A stretch of 64,000 nucleotides of DNA, from assembly GCF_028751195.1 (NCBI RefSeq), contig NZ_CP066784.1, forward strand, positions 2,108,001-2,172,000, written 5' to 3'. The stretch is from Alicyclobacillus sp. ALC3. Lineage in GTDB: Bacteria; Bacillota; Bacilli; Alicyclobacillales; Alicyclobacillaceae. The notes below the pieces were generated by a model. The model was not told the origin of the DNA. It saw nothing but the letters and a program-made list of their open reading frames with translations, and did not search any database. This document shows positions 42,479 through 50,171 of the stretch, in pieces (the stretch's first letter is position 1; each line of letters starts with the position of its first letter). Both the position numbers and the translations under genes were made by a program.

Positions 42479-42515
42479 GAAAAGCGGGCACAGGAGACCC
42501 TGTACCCGCTTTTTA
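42479..42515 (-). terminator. Terminator after the S1-domain gene
   Basis: Stem AAAAGCGGG-TACAGG / CCTGTG-CCCGCTTTT with a 4-nt loop and flanking A/T runs. Confidence 0.9.
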
Positions 42516-42550
42516 AATGTCTAATTGACAGATGAAAACAGGCGACGCTG

Positions 42551-42946
42551 TCAGTGCCGCCGACCGCCTCTGCCGCCGCGCTTCGACTCGCTGCGGCGAA
42601 GTGCCTGCAAGCGTTCGTCACTGTCTTTCATAAACCGCACCAATTTGTCTTCGAAAGAGGGGCGCCCAGGTCCACCGTGGCGTCCACCTCGAGAAGGACG
42701 CGGGGGAGGATTATCTGCCGCTTGCCGAATCGACAAACCGACCTTTCCTTCTTTGTCAACGTTGATGACCTTCACAGTCACTTCATCATTGACTTTGAGG
42801 TGGTCATGGATATCTTTCACGTACTCGTTCGAGACCTCTGAGATGTGCACCAGACCCGTTACGCCTCCCGGCAGTAACACAAACGCGCCAAAGTGCGTGA
42901 TGCCGGTGACCTTTCCCGCCAGTTTGCTGCCGACTTCAATGGACAT
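42551..42946 (-). CDS. yabR: S1 RNA-binding domain protein (YabR family)
   Basis: This 131-residue protein has an N-terminal S1 domain: GSKLAGKVTGITHFGAFVLL, then GLVHISEVSNEYVKDI and KVGLSIRQA. It is followed by a basic Arg/Gly/Pro-rich tail (SRGGRHGGPGR). It probably binds RNA or the 30S subunit. It lies downstream of divIC as in B. subtilis. Confidence 0.93.
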   Translation of the reverse strand: MSIEVGSKLAGKVTGITHFGAFVLLPGGVTGLVHISEVSNEYVKDIHDHLKVNDEVTVKVINVDKEGKVGLSIRQAADNPPPRPSRGGRHGGPGRPSFEDKLVRFMKDSDERLQALRRSESKRGGRGGRRH

Positions 42947-43066
42947 GCAGCCTTAGATCCTCCCCGGTTACTGTAAGTGCATTTATAAGATGATACCATA
43001 GTATACGAAACAACCCAGCCGCGTGCAAGGAATCAGAGGTTTGCTGGCGCCTGTTCCTGATGTTGA

Positions 43067-43411
43067 TCAGTGTTTCGGCGCCACGATAAAAAGCTGTTGT
43101 CCAGGTGCAATCAAACCGAAGTGCCGCGCTGCGTACTCCGCCAAAAACTGTTTGTTGTTGAACTCTGAGACTTTTGCCTTCAGCTCGCTTTGTTTGGCCT
43201 TGAGTGAGGAGAGTTGCGACTGAAGCGACTGCTGCTGATGACGCAGTGTCGATAGTTGTGGCATCTCTATGCTCAAAAAACGCCACCCCGCCCACACTAG
43301 AACGACGAGTACGACTACGTAACGCAGACGCAGCCTCCGATTGCCTTGTACATGTGGGGCACGTGCCATGCGAGGTTTTGTGGACGATGAAGGCACAGCC
43401 GCTCTGGCCAA
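43067..43411 (-). CDS. divIC: Cell division protein DivIC/FtsB family
   Basis: This 114-residue bitopic protein has a basic cytosolic N-terminus, one membrane helix (about 30-47) and a coiled coil rich in Gln/Leu/Lys (QQQSLQSQLSSLKAKQSELK). It joins the FtsL-DivIB divisome complex. The TTG start at 43411 has AAGGAG ten bases upstream; ATG at 43369 is the alternative. Confidence 0.9.
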   Translation of the reverse strand: MARAAVPSSSTKPRMARAPHVQGNRRLRLRYVVVLVVLVWAGWRFLSIEMPQLSTLRHQQQSLQSQLSSLKAKQSELKAKVSEFNNKQFLAEYAARHFGLIAPGQQLFIVAPKH

Positions 43412-43436
43412 ACCACGACAACTCCTTCTGTAGAGG

Positions 43437-44030
43437 TCAGGTGTGTTTCGAAGTACGTATCAACCACTTCGACACCTGCCCTAGAATCCCCTCCCATTCG
43501 CTGTACAATTTTCCCCGGAATTCTTGAACCGGCTTGGTCCAGCGACGAAAGGGGAAAAAGGCTACCTTCCACCAGAACGACATCACCCAGAACACTCCGT
43601 CCTCCGCTTTACAGAGGATGCGGTAAACGAGACGCAGGATGAACCGCACTGCGAGCATGGCTTCTTGCAGCGGCCAGATTAGAAGTCTGTAGATAATGCG
43701 CCAGAAAAACCGCAGCACTGCCTGTACAATTCGAACGACGACAAACGCACTTCTCACAACGCGCCGGTGGAACCATGAGCGGTAGAGCAAGTAGCCAATC
43801 ACGAGCAACGGGAACGTATACAGCCGCAACCTGCCGTCGTCAGTGGAAAACAACACGAAGAATACCAAGACAGCTGCGACAAGCCAGAACGCGAGGTCCG
43901 CAACAGGCCGGAAAAAGCGCAGCACCTTGGATGCGCCAGTCACAGTATTGTACACATCAAACAGGGCACCAAGCAGTGCAGCAGCTGCAACCAGCTCGAG
44001 TACGGAACGGATCTGCTGCAACGCGCTCAC
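43437..44030 (-). CDS. yabQ: Spore cortex formation protein YabQ
   Basis: This 197-residue membrane protein has three hydrophobic N-terminal segments and a long basic/aromatic C-terminus (FRRWTKPVQEFRGKLY). YabQ localises to the forespore membrane and is needed for cortex synthesis. A GTG start overlaps the yabP stop (GTGA). The yabP-yabQ-divIC order matches B. subtilis. Confidence 0.9.
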   Translation of the reverse strand: MSALQQIRSVLELVAAAALLGALFDVYNTVTGASKVLRFFRPVADLAFWLVAAVLVFFVLFSTDDGRLRLYTFPLLVIGYLLYRSWFHRRVVRSAFVVVRIVQAVLRFFWRIIYRLLIWPLQEAMLAVRFILRLVYRILCKAEDGVFWVMSFWWKVAFFPFRRWTKPVQEFRGKLYSEWEGILGQVSKWLIRTSKHT

Positions 44031-44293
44031 CGCAGCAGTCGCCCCGTCAAACGCCGCCGTTTGTTTTGCTCAGACGCGTACTCCAGACCAGATACTGTCC
44101 CCTCAATGATCACAACCCCAGTTTGCAAGTCCAGGTGTCTCATGTGCAGACCTGCCCCGCGGATATGCAGCGGTCCAGTTTTTGTCGTCAGGACAAACGA
44201 GTTTGCGTCAAAGCTGTCGACACTACTAATTCCCGTGACTTCGACCTGCTTTCTCCCGGAGATGTGAATGTCATGCGTCGTCTCATCCGACAT
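44027..44293 (-). CDS. yabP: Sporulation protein YabP
   Basis: This 88-residue protein has a YabP/YqfC beta-fold; typical stretches are MSDETTHDIHISGRKQVEVTG, broken into a motif HDIHISGR and VDSFDANSFVL. GGGGGG precedes the ATG. It is co-transcribed with yabQ, probably from a mother-cell sigma-E promoter not clearly seen here. Confidence 0.9.
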   Translation of the reverse strand: MSDETTHDIHISGRKQVEVTGISSVDSFDANSFVLTTKTGPLHIRGAGLHMRHLDLQTGVVIIEGTVSGLEYASEQNKRRRLTGRLLR

Positions 44294-44395
44294 GGGTCTC
44301 CCCCCAACCTGTCCGGTTCTCCACAGAGTTTATGTCGGCTCGCGTGCGGGTAGAACAAACGTCGCACAATGGTAGCAGAATCAGCCGCGCGGCAA

Positions 44396-44471
44396 ACGGT
44401 GGTAGGGGTCACACGGTGGTAGGGGTCACACGGCGGCAGGGTCACACGGCGGCAGGGTCACACGACGATGG
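44396..44471. repeat. 17-18 bp tandem repeats (CGGTGGTAGGGGTCACA type)
   Basis: Two units of CGGTGGTAGGGGTCACA, two of the one-base-shorter CGGCGGCAGGGTCACA, and a partial CGACGATGG. Base changes are paired within units, suggesting stepwise duplication. Confidence 0.85.
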
Positions 44472-44501
44472 GGCAGAGACGCTAGCCTCAGTGTCGGACG
44501 A

Positions 44502-44781
44502 GTTCTGAGCGTTGACTGGGTGCGGAAGTGTCGAAAATGTCGCTACGCGGCGGAGATTTTCGCTGCAGCGACATTTTTTCCGTTCGCGCCGGCAGCATGC
44601 CCGTGGAAGTCAATCGGTAGCGACGCTGGCGTCGCTATCAGATGGGTTCTGGGCGTTGACCGGGTGCGGAAGTGTCGAAAATGTCGCTACGCGGCGGATT
44701 TTTCCGCTGCAGCGACATTTTTTCCGTTCGCGCGGGCAGCATGCCCGTGGAAGTCAATCGGTAGCGACGCTGGCGTCGCTA
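44502..44781. repeat. 136-bp direct duplication with internal palindromes
   Basis: Copies at 44502-44637 and 44646-44781 differ at only a few bases. Each holds a long hairpin with arms AAAATGTCGCT / AGCGACATTTT followed by TT, terminator-like on the plus strand, and a second palindrome GTAGCGACG-CTGG-CGTCGCTAC (last base changed in copy 1). Confidence 0.93.
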
Positions 44782-45031
44782 CGGTCCATGTTAGTCAGTA
44801 CGAGACCCCGAACACTTTGCGGAACAGCTATGGAAGGCCGGAACATTGCCGCAGATAGCAGCTTATTCGGCGTTTCAGCCGCCAAACCAGGCCAAATAGC
44901 CTGCCAGAAACCGTTTAACCAACGATATCGCCCCGGATTGGGCCCGAGATCCCGATGATAGGCTGCTCTGGACAGTCTAATCCGTCAGGTTACCCCACTA
45001 AAAGGTCCGATAAGCTGTTCTGTGCGGTAAT

Positions 45032-45268
45032 GGGCACTGGGCACTGGGCACTGGGCACTGGGCACTGGGCACTGGGCACTGGGCACTGGGCACTGGGCAC
45101 TGGGCACTGGGCACTGGGCACGGAGCACGGAGCACGGAGCACGGAGCACGGAGCACGGAGCACGGAGCACGGAGCACGGAGCACGGAGCACGGAGCACGG
45201 AGCACGGAGCACGGAGCACGGAGCACGGAGCACGGAGCACGGAGCACGGAGCACGGAGCACGGAGCAC
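45032..45268. repeat. 7-bp minisatellite in two homogeneous blocks
   Basis: Twelve GGGCACT units (45032-45115), a GGGCAC junction, then 21 perfect GGAGCAC units (45122-45268). Written as CACTGGG and CACGGAG, the units differ at two positions, and the phase is kept across the junction. Open frames through it only reflect the repeat. Confidence 0.97.
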
Positions 45269-45367
45269 ACACCTGGCTCCTGGCCCCGGTCGCGGTGCTC
45301 ACCGCGATGGCTGAGCTACACTGGACCAACGGAGAGGTGCAGTGCCGGCCGGCTATACAAAGACGGA

Positions 45368-45408
45368 GGGCTGTGCTGCCAGGCCTAAAACGCCTCGCAG
45401 CACAGCCC
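45368..45408. terminator. Stem-loop after rqcP
   Basis: A perfect 12-bp stem GGGCTGTGCTGC / GCAGCACAGCCC with a 17-nt loop that can pair further. No T-run follows on the minus strand. Confidence 0.5.
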
Positions 45409-45423
45409 CATCGGATATCGATG

Positions 45424-45693
45424 TTACTCCCCGTCGACGGCGCCCTGTTCACCCGAGATGACTTCATAGAGGTCAACCGCCGCATCCTTGCGCGGGTTAT
45501 CGACAAGCTGGCGCACACGTACAACTGTGACACGCTGTCCGTATCGAATGGTCAGTTCGTCCCCAACATGCAGTTCAGTGCCGGCCTTCGCGACTCGACC
45601 GTTGACGTCCATACGTCCAGCGTCACAGAGTTCCTTTGCCACCGTTCTGCGTTTCACTAAACGCGACGCCTTGAGGAATTTGTCGAGACGCAA
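45424..45693 (-). CDS. rqcP: Ribosome quality control factor RqcP (S4 domain, YabO)
   Basis: This 89-residue protein consists of an S4 RNA-binding domain: MRLDKFLKASRLVKRRTVAK and NGRVAKAGTELHVGDELTI. With RqcH it drives poly-alanine tailing on stalled 50S subunits. The ATG follows the HU stop directly, so the genes are likely coupled. Confidence 0.94.
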   Translation of the reverse strand: MRLDKFLKASRLVKRRTVAKELCDAGRMDVNGRVAKAGTELHVGDELTIRYGQRVTVVRVRQLVDNPRKDAAVDLYEVISGEQGAVDGE

Positions 45694-45966
45694 TTAGCGA
45701 ATGACTTCCTTCAGCTTGTTGCCAGGTTTGAACGCAGGTACGACAGACTCCGGGATCGAAATCGTCTCACCGGTCTGCGGATTGCGTCCAGAACGAGCAG
45801 AGCGCTTGCGGGTCTCAAACGTTCCAAAACCAATGACCTGCACCTTCTCGCCTGCCGACAGAGCTTCTTCGATGGCACTGAATACACTGTTGACGGCCAA
45901 CTCGGCCTGACTTTTTTTCAAACCTGTTTTCTCAGCAACTTGGTTCACCAAATCCATTTTGTTCAC
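45694..45966 (-). CDS. hup: HU-family DNA-binding protein
   Basis: This 90-residue nucleoid protein has the signature GFGTFETRKRSARSGRNPQT at the DNA-binding arm. The GTG start (V-N-K-M-D-L-V) has GGGGG nine bases upstream; ATG three codons later also fits. HU between mazG and rqcP is a common order outside B. subtilis. Confidence 0.97.
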   Translation of the reverse strand: MNKMDLVNQVAEKTGLKKSQAELAVNSVFSAIEEALSAGEKVQVIGFGTFETRKRSARSGRNPQTGETISIPESVVPAFKPGNKLKEVIR

Positions 45967-46029
45967 TGACTGGATGCCCCCTTCGTGACAATGTCAGCAA
46001 GGTATTCTCGTTTCCTCCGTAAATTCCTG

Positions 46030-47493
46030 CTAAAAGTCCGATTCTGTCGCGATTTTCGCCTCTTGCCAGTACCTTTCAAGACGTTCCAAGTGAGTAATGT
46101 CAGATTTGTCCATGTCATTGACTGCACGTTCCACGACGTAGTTAAACCGCCGCACGAACTTCTGATTGGTAGCCGCGAGCACCTGCTCCGGGTCTAGCGA
46201 CAGCCAGCGCGCCAGGTTAACTACAGTGAACAGGATGTCGCCGAGTTCCTCGGACATCCTCCCCTCACCTTCACGTTGCGCATCCTCAAATTCAGTCAAC
46301 TCTTCACGCAGCTTCGTGACAACGCCTGTAAGGTCGGGCCAGTCAAAGCCGAGCTTGGCCGCGCGCTCTTGCAGGTCCATCGCGACTTGCGCAGCCGGAC
46401 GCCCCCAACGTAGACCAGCCAACCAGGAAGCCTCTGCGCCCAGTTCCTCTCCGCCCTCAGTTTGCTTCTGTGCGGACCAAATGGCCTGCGCTTCTTCCAC
46501 GGTCCGCGCCTTCTCCTCGCCAAACACGTGCGGATGGCGCCGAATGAGCTTGTTCCCAAGGCGTTCATAGACGTCGCCAAGCGTAAACAGACCTTCTTCA
46601 GAACCAATCTGCGCGTGGAGCAAAACTTGCAAAAAGAGGTCGCCGAGTTCGTCCGCAAGCGCTTGGTCATCACCCTCGTCAATCGCGTGAGCCACTTCAT
46701 ACGCCTCTTCGATCACGTAGGGTCGCAGCGACTGATGCGTCTGCTTGCGGTCCCATGGGCAGCCGCCAGGAGCACGCAGCCGCGCCACCAGCTCTGCCAG
46801 CATTACCGGGTCTCGCGCAAGCGCCGCTTCACAAGGCGGTACGTAGAGCGTAGTCAAGTGGTCCAGCCAATCCAAGTGGTCCAGTTGGTAGAGCGGGACC
46901 TCGAGGATACGCTCTTGCCCCGTCACCCCAGCAGCTCGAACAACAGTGACGAGGTGCTCATCCGGGTAAACGTCCATCAGCGTCAGCTTGACTTCGGTCG
47001 CCACGGCTCGTCCAAACACCTGGGCAACAAGGGTCGGGATGTCTGGGGCAAGTTGAGCAGCACGCAGGCTTGTCCCATCGAGAAGAACCAGGCCGTTGAT
47101 CGGGTCGAGCGAGAGCGCAGTGCAGACCGGATCGAGAAAACTCTGGCCAGGACCAATCTTCACCTCGACGTGTGCGTCAGCGAGTAAATTCTGTACCGAT
47201 TGTTCTGCCATCAGCGGGTGTCCTGGCACCGCGTAGAGAACCTCACCGCGGCGCTGCGCGGCCTCTGTCAGCGCCTTTGCAATGCTTCGGTAAACGTGTT
47301 CAAAGGTCGACTCCGATTCGTAAAATGCGTCAAACGACTCGAATTTAACGCCAAGCTCCCGCAACTGGGGTACTACGGGGTGCACCGCAGTGCGCAAGTA
47401 CACAGGCATCCCAGATTGCAGCAAGCGGTACGTGGAGACAGGCAAGCTATCTAAGTCACCAGGGCCAAGGCCCACCACGTGAATCGTCGGCAC
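46030..47493 (-). CDS. yabN: Tetrapyrrole methylase-like / MazG fusion protein (YabN)
   Basis: This 487-residue fusion has an N-terminal SAM-dependent TP-methylase fold (IHVVGLGPGDLDSLP at the start) to about residue 225. Then come two MazG-type pyrophosphohydrolase segments; EEAYEVAHAIDEGDDQALADE and EELGDILFTVVNLAR carry the acidic metal ligands. The MazG part removes abnormal or excess NTPs. The reaction of the methylase part is unknown. Confidence 0.95.
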   Translation of the reverse strand: MPTIHVVGLGPGDLDSLPVSTYRLLQSGMPVYLRTAVHPVVPQLRELGVKFESFDAFYESESTFEHVYRSIAKALTEAAQRRGEVLYAVPGHPLMAEQSVQNLLADAHVEVKIGPGQSFLDPVCTALSLDPINGLVLLDGTSLRAAQLAPDIPTLVAQVFGRAVATEVKLTLMDVYPDEHLVTVVRAAGVTGQERILEVPLYQLDHLDWLDHLTTLYVPPCEAALARDPVMLAELVARLRAPGGCPWDRKQTHQSLRPYVIEEAYEVAHAIDEGDDQALADELGDLFLQVLLHAQIGSEEGLFTLGDVYERLGNKLIRRHPHVFGEEKARTVEEAQAIWSAQKQTEGGEELGAEASWLAGLRWGRPAAQVAMDLQERAAKLGFDWPDLTGVVTKLREELTEFEDAQREGEGRMSEELGDILFTVVNLARWLSLDPEQVLAATNQKFVRRFNYVVERAVNDMDKSDITHLERLERYWQEAKIATESDF

Positions 47494-47505
47494 GGCAAAT
47501 CCTCC

Positions 47506-49104
47506 TCACTTGAGCAGGCCGATTCTGTCACACCATGATACCAACTGCGGACCCACCTTGGGAACAGCCTGCAATTCCGCGCGATCCATGCTGTTTGTGA
47601 CGAGCAGTGCGGCTATGTACGTGGCAATCGCGATGCTAATCACGAACAAGAGGCTGAGCCCGGCAGCGATACGACCTGCGTCGAGGACGCCCCAGATGGC
47701 TAGTTGTCTGCTAAGTCCAAACGTCACGCTGCCCATAATGGCCGCAGCAAGTCCTGGTCGGACAAGCCAGCGCAGCCAGTCAACCTCCATATTCAGGCAC
47801 CTTTTGAGCGCTCCGACGTTTAGTAGCGTAGCTGTAACGTAACTTGCAACTGTGGCCGCTGCTGCCCCCTGGATGCCAAAGCGCGGCACCCACCACAGGT
47901 TCAGCACCAGCTTGACCCCACTCGCGATGAGTAGGTTCACGACCGGAAGGTACATCCACCCCGCTCCCTGCAAGACTGCGGCGAGCGTGGCCTGGACACT
48001 CGCAAAGACAGTTGCGAGTGCGAGAATTTCAATCGCGCCGGTGCCTGCGCCGTTTTGAAACAGCGCAATGTTGACCGGTCTGGCAAGCAGGACAAGGCCA
48101 ATGCCGGCTGGCAGAGACAGCAAAACCGTCAGCCGGATGGCCATGTCAATCCGCTCGTGGACCAGCTCACGGAAGCCGAGTGTAAAGGCTTCTGTCACCG
48201 CTGGCATTGCCGCAATGCCAATGCCTGCAGCGAGTGTCGTCGGCAGCATCATCAGTTTAGCCGCCCGTCCCGACAACAATCCGAACTCAGTCGTGGCGAG
48301 GTGCTGCGGTTCACCCGCGGATTTCAGGAGGTTGACGACGGTAATGACGTCGATGTTGTTCATCAGGGGGACGACGAGTGCGCCAAGGCTGATGGGAAAC
48401 GCGTAGTACAAAAGTTGTTTGGCGAGTGTGACCGAAGAGGTGCGCGTCGGCTGTGTGTGTTCTGGCGGGCGGTAGTTCCGCCAATAGGTAAACAACAGCA
48501 GCAGCCCCGCGCAAGCGCCCGTAACAGCCCCGAAAGCCGCTCCTGCGGCAGCCGTCGCTTGCCCGTACCCACGCGACATCAGCCAAAAGGCGAGCCCGAG
48601 AATGGTTGCGACACGCACCCCCTGCTCAAGCACCTGCGACGCGGCTGTCGGCTCCATCCACTGGTGACCCTGAAAGTAGCCCCGGAGCACACTCATCACC
48701 GGCACAATTAAAAGTGCCGGAGCAATGGCGCGAATCGCCGGAGCCGCAGCAGGGTCGCCTGCGACGCGCGCCCACGTCGATGCAAAGCCGAACAGGATAA
48801 CAAAGGCGAGAACGCCGCCAAGAGACAAGAGTACAAGCGCCATCCGGAACGTCTGTTTCGCCCCGTAGACATCGCCCACAGCCACGCGCTCTGAGACAAT
48901 TTTCGAGATCGCGACCGGAAACCCAGCGGTCGCTACTGCAAGCAGTGTAGCGTAGATTGGATATGCCATCTGGAACAGACCCATGCCGTGGTCGCCGATG
49001 ATGTTCTGCAAGACGATCGTGTACACCGAACCGAGCCCTTTTGACAACACGGCTGCCCCCGCGAGCAGTAGCGCGCCGCGCACAAACCCATGATGTGGCC
49101 GCAA
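47506..49104 (-). CDS. yabM: MATE/MOP-family flippase, YabM/SpoVB-like
   Basis: This protein of about 532 residues has 14 membrane helices. The early segment LSKGLGSVYTIVLQNIIGDHGMGLFQ is typical of polysaccharide/lipid II flippases. The TTG start at 49104 is chosen because GGGGGG lies six bases upstream; a GTG at 49128 adds eight residues. It probably moves a wall or spore-cortex lipid intermediate. Position between spoVT and yabN matches B. subtilis. Confidence 0.93.
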   Translation of the reverse strand: MRPHHGFVRGALLLAGAAVLSKGLGSVYTIVLQNIIGDHGMGLFQMAYPIYATLLAVATAGFPVAISKIVSERVAVGDVYGAKQTFRMALVLLSLGGVLAFVILFGFASTWARVAGDPAAAPAIRAIAPALLIVPVMSVLRGYFQGHQWMEPTAASQVLEQGVRVATILGLAFWLMSRGYGQATAAAGAAFGAVTGACAGLLLLFTYWRNYRPPEHTQPTRTSSVTLAKQLLYYAFPISLGALVVPLMNNIDVITVVNLLKSAGEPQHLATTEFGLLSGRAAKLMMLPTTLAAGIGIAAMPAVTEAFTLGFRELVHERIDMAIRLTVLLSLPAGIGLVLLARPVNIALFQNGAGTGAIEILALATVFASVQATLAAVLQGAGWMYLPVVNLLIASGVKLVLNLWWVPRFGIQGAAAATVASYVTATLLNVGALKRCLNMEVDWLRWLVRPGLAAAIMGSVTFGLSRQLAIWGVLDAGRIAAGLSLLFVISIAIATYIAALLVTNSMDRAELQAVPKVGPQLVSWCDRIGLLK

Positions 49105-49313
49105 TGTCTTCCCCCCACAGTTTGACACTGTGCAAGGACGTGCCGTGCCCGTCCTTACACCTCCTTCCTATGGGTATGGACGAAGGCAAGAGGTTAGTCC
49201 ACTCGGCGAGCAAAATGGCGTCTGATTATGGCCTTCAGGCGAGTCGTCAGACGGGCCTGAAGGCCGACCGTCAGGCGGGTCGTCAGGCGACCTAACTACC
49301 CGCAAGACACGTG

Positions 49314-49360
49314 AAACAGGGTGTCCTCACGGGGCTAGCACAGCCCTTCGGGACACCCCT
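49314..49360 (-). terminator. Terminator after spoVT
   Basis: Stem GGGTGTCC / GGACACCC with an inner CGAAGGGCT...AGCCCCG pairing, followed on the minus strand by TGTTTC. Confidence 0.75.
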
Positions 49361-49387
49361 AGACACACGGCCGAAGCTCGCGTGGGT

Positions 49388-49930
49388 CTATTGTTCCATC
49401 TGCTTGCCAAGGAAGCCAGCCGCTGTCTCGGCTAGTTTCTGCTCCAGAGCGCCCATCTTGACGTTGTCTTCACGCGACAGTAGCAACACCGCCCCAATCG
49501 GGTCACCCGCTGCGATGATCGGCGCTATCACACGGGAAGAGAAGCGCTCTGTTCGATCCCGTACGACCATGTACTCCCCAGGTGTCGTCGACACCAGTGT
49601 CTTCCGGTCTTCCATGGCCTGCTCAACATCCTCCGCGACCGGCTTGTCCAGGAACTCCTTCTTGGAGCCACCCGAAACCGCAATCATCACATCTCTGTCT
49701 GCGATCACGGCGATATGCCCAGAGGACTCTGCCAAGGACTCCGCATATTCACGGGCAAAGTCACCGAGTTCCCCGATTGGGGAGTACTTTTTCAGAATGA
49801 CTTCTCCGTCGCGATCAACGAAAATTTCCAAGGGATCGCCTTCTCTGATGCGCAGCGTTCGTCGAATTTCTTTCGGAATCACAACTCGACCGAGGTCATC
49901 AATTCTCCGTACGATGCCAGTTGCCTTCAA
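49388..49930 (-). CDS. spoVT: Stage V sporulation protein T
   Basis: This 180-residue forespore regulator has an N-terminal AbrB-type DNA-binding domain (MKATGIVRRIDDLGRVVIPK) and a C-terminal GAF-like domain. It tunes sigma-G genes. The start is TTG with GGGGG eight bases upstream. A short frame ending TGA overlaps this TTG, so coupled translation is possible. It lies between yabM and mfd as in B. subtilis. Confidence 0.97.
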   Translation of the reverse strand: MKATGIVRRIDDLGRVVIPKEIRRTLRIREGDPLEIFVDRDGEVILKKYSPIGELGDFAREYAESLAESSGHIAVIADRDVMIAVSGGSKKEFLDKPVAEDVEQAMEDRKTLVSTTPGEYMVVRDRTERFSSRVIAPIIAAGDPIGAVLLLSREDNVKMGALEQKLAETAAGFLGKQMEQ

Positions 49931-50078
49931 TCGTAGATCCCCCGCCCTCCGTATTGGTGGTAGTAGTTCACTTCACCTCTAATTTGTGTGGAATCATCTG
50001 CCAAACGCGAAAGGGTTCCTCCGACCGTCAGACTCGTCTAGACAGCTTTGCTTAAAATGGCGGATGTTGGCGTGCGAT

Positions 50079-50107
50079 TAGTATACGCGCTGTCCTTGGC
50101 TCTATGC
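50079..50107 (-). promoter_or_regulatory. Candidate forespore (sigma-G/F) promoter for spoVT
   Basis: On the minus strand GCATA (50103-50107) and TATACTA (50079-50085) are 17 bp apart, near the sigma-G pattern GNATR - CATNNTA with one mismatch. It is 150 bp before the start codon. Confidence 0.4.
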
Positions 50108-50171
50108 ACCAGCGTTGGCAGGCGACCAAAGTGGCCGGCCGCCAACCGCAGGAGTCCCGATTTTCCGGGGA

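Larger units (their letters stand above)
44294..45423. other. 1.1-kb gene-free, repeat-rich gap between rqcP and yabP
   Basis: No supported gene is present. The gap holds four 17-18 bp tandem units, a 136-bp segment duplicated at 144-bp period, and a 237-bp minisatellite of 7-bp units, each listed below. In B. subtilis the two flanking genes are close neighbours, so the DNA was gained here. Confidence 0.85.

Noticed and set aside
44955..45533. Long open frames on both strands through the 7-bp repeat
   Set aside because: A stop-free 7-bp unit opens all frames automatically. Composition is purely repetitive and there is no start context.
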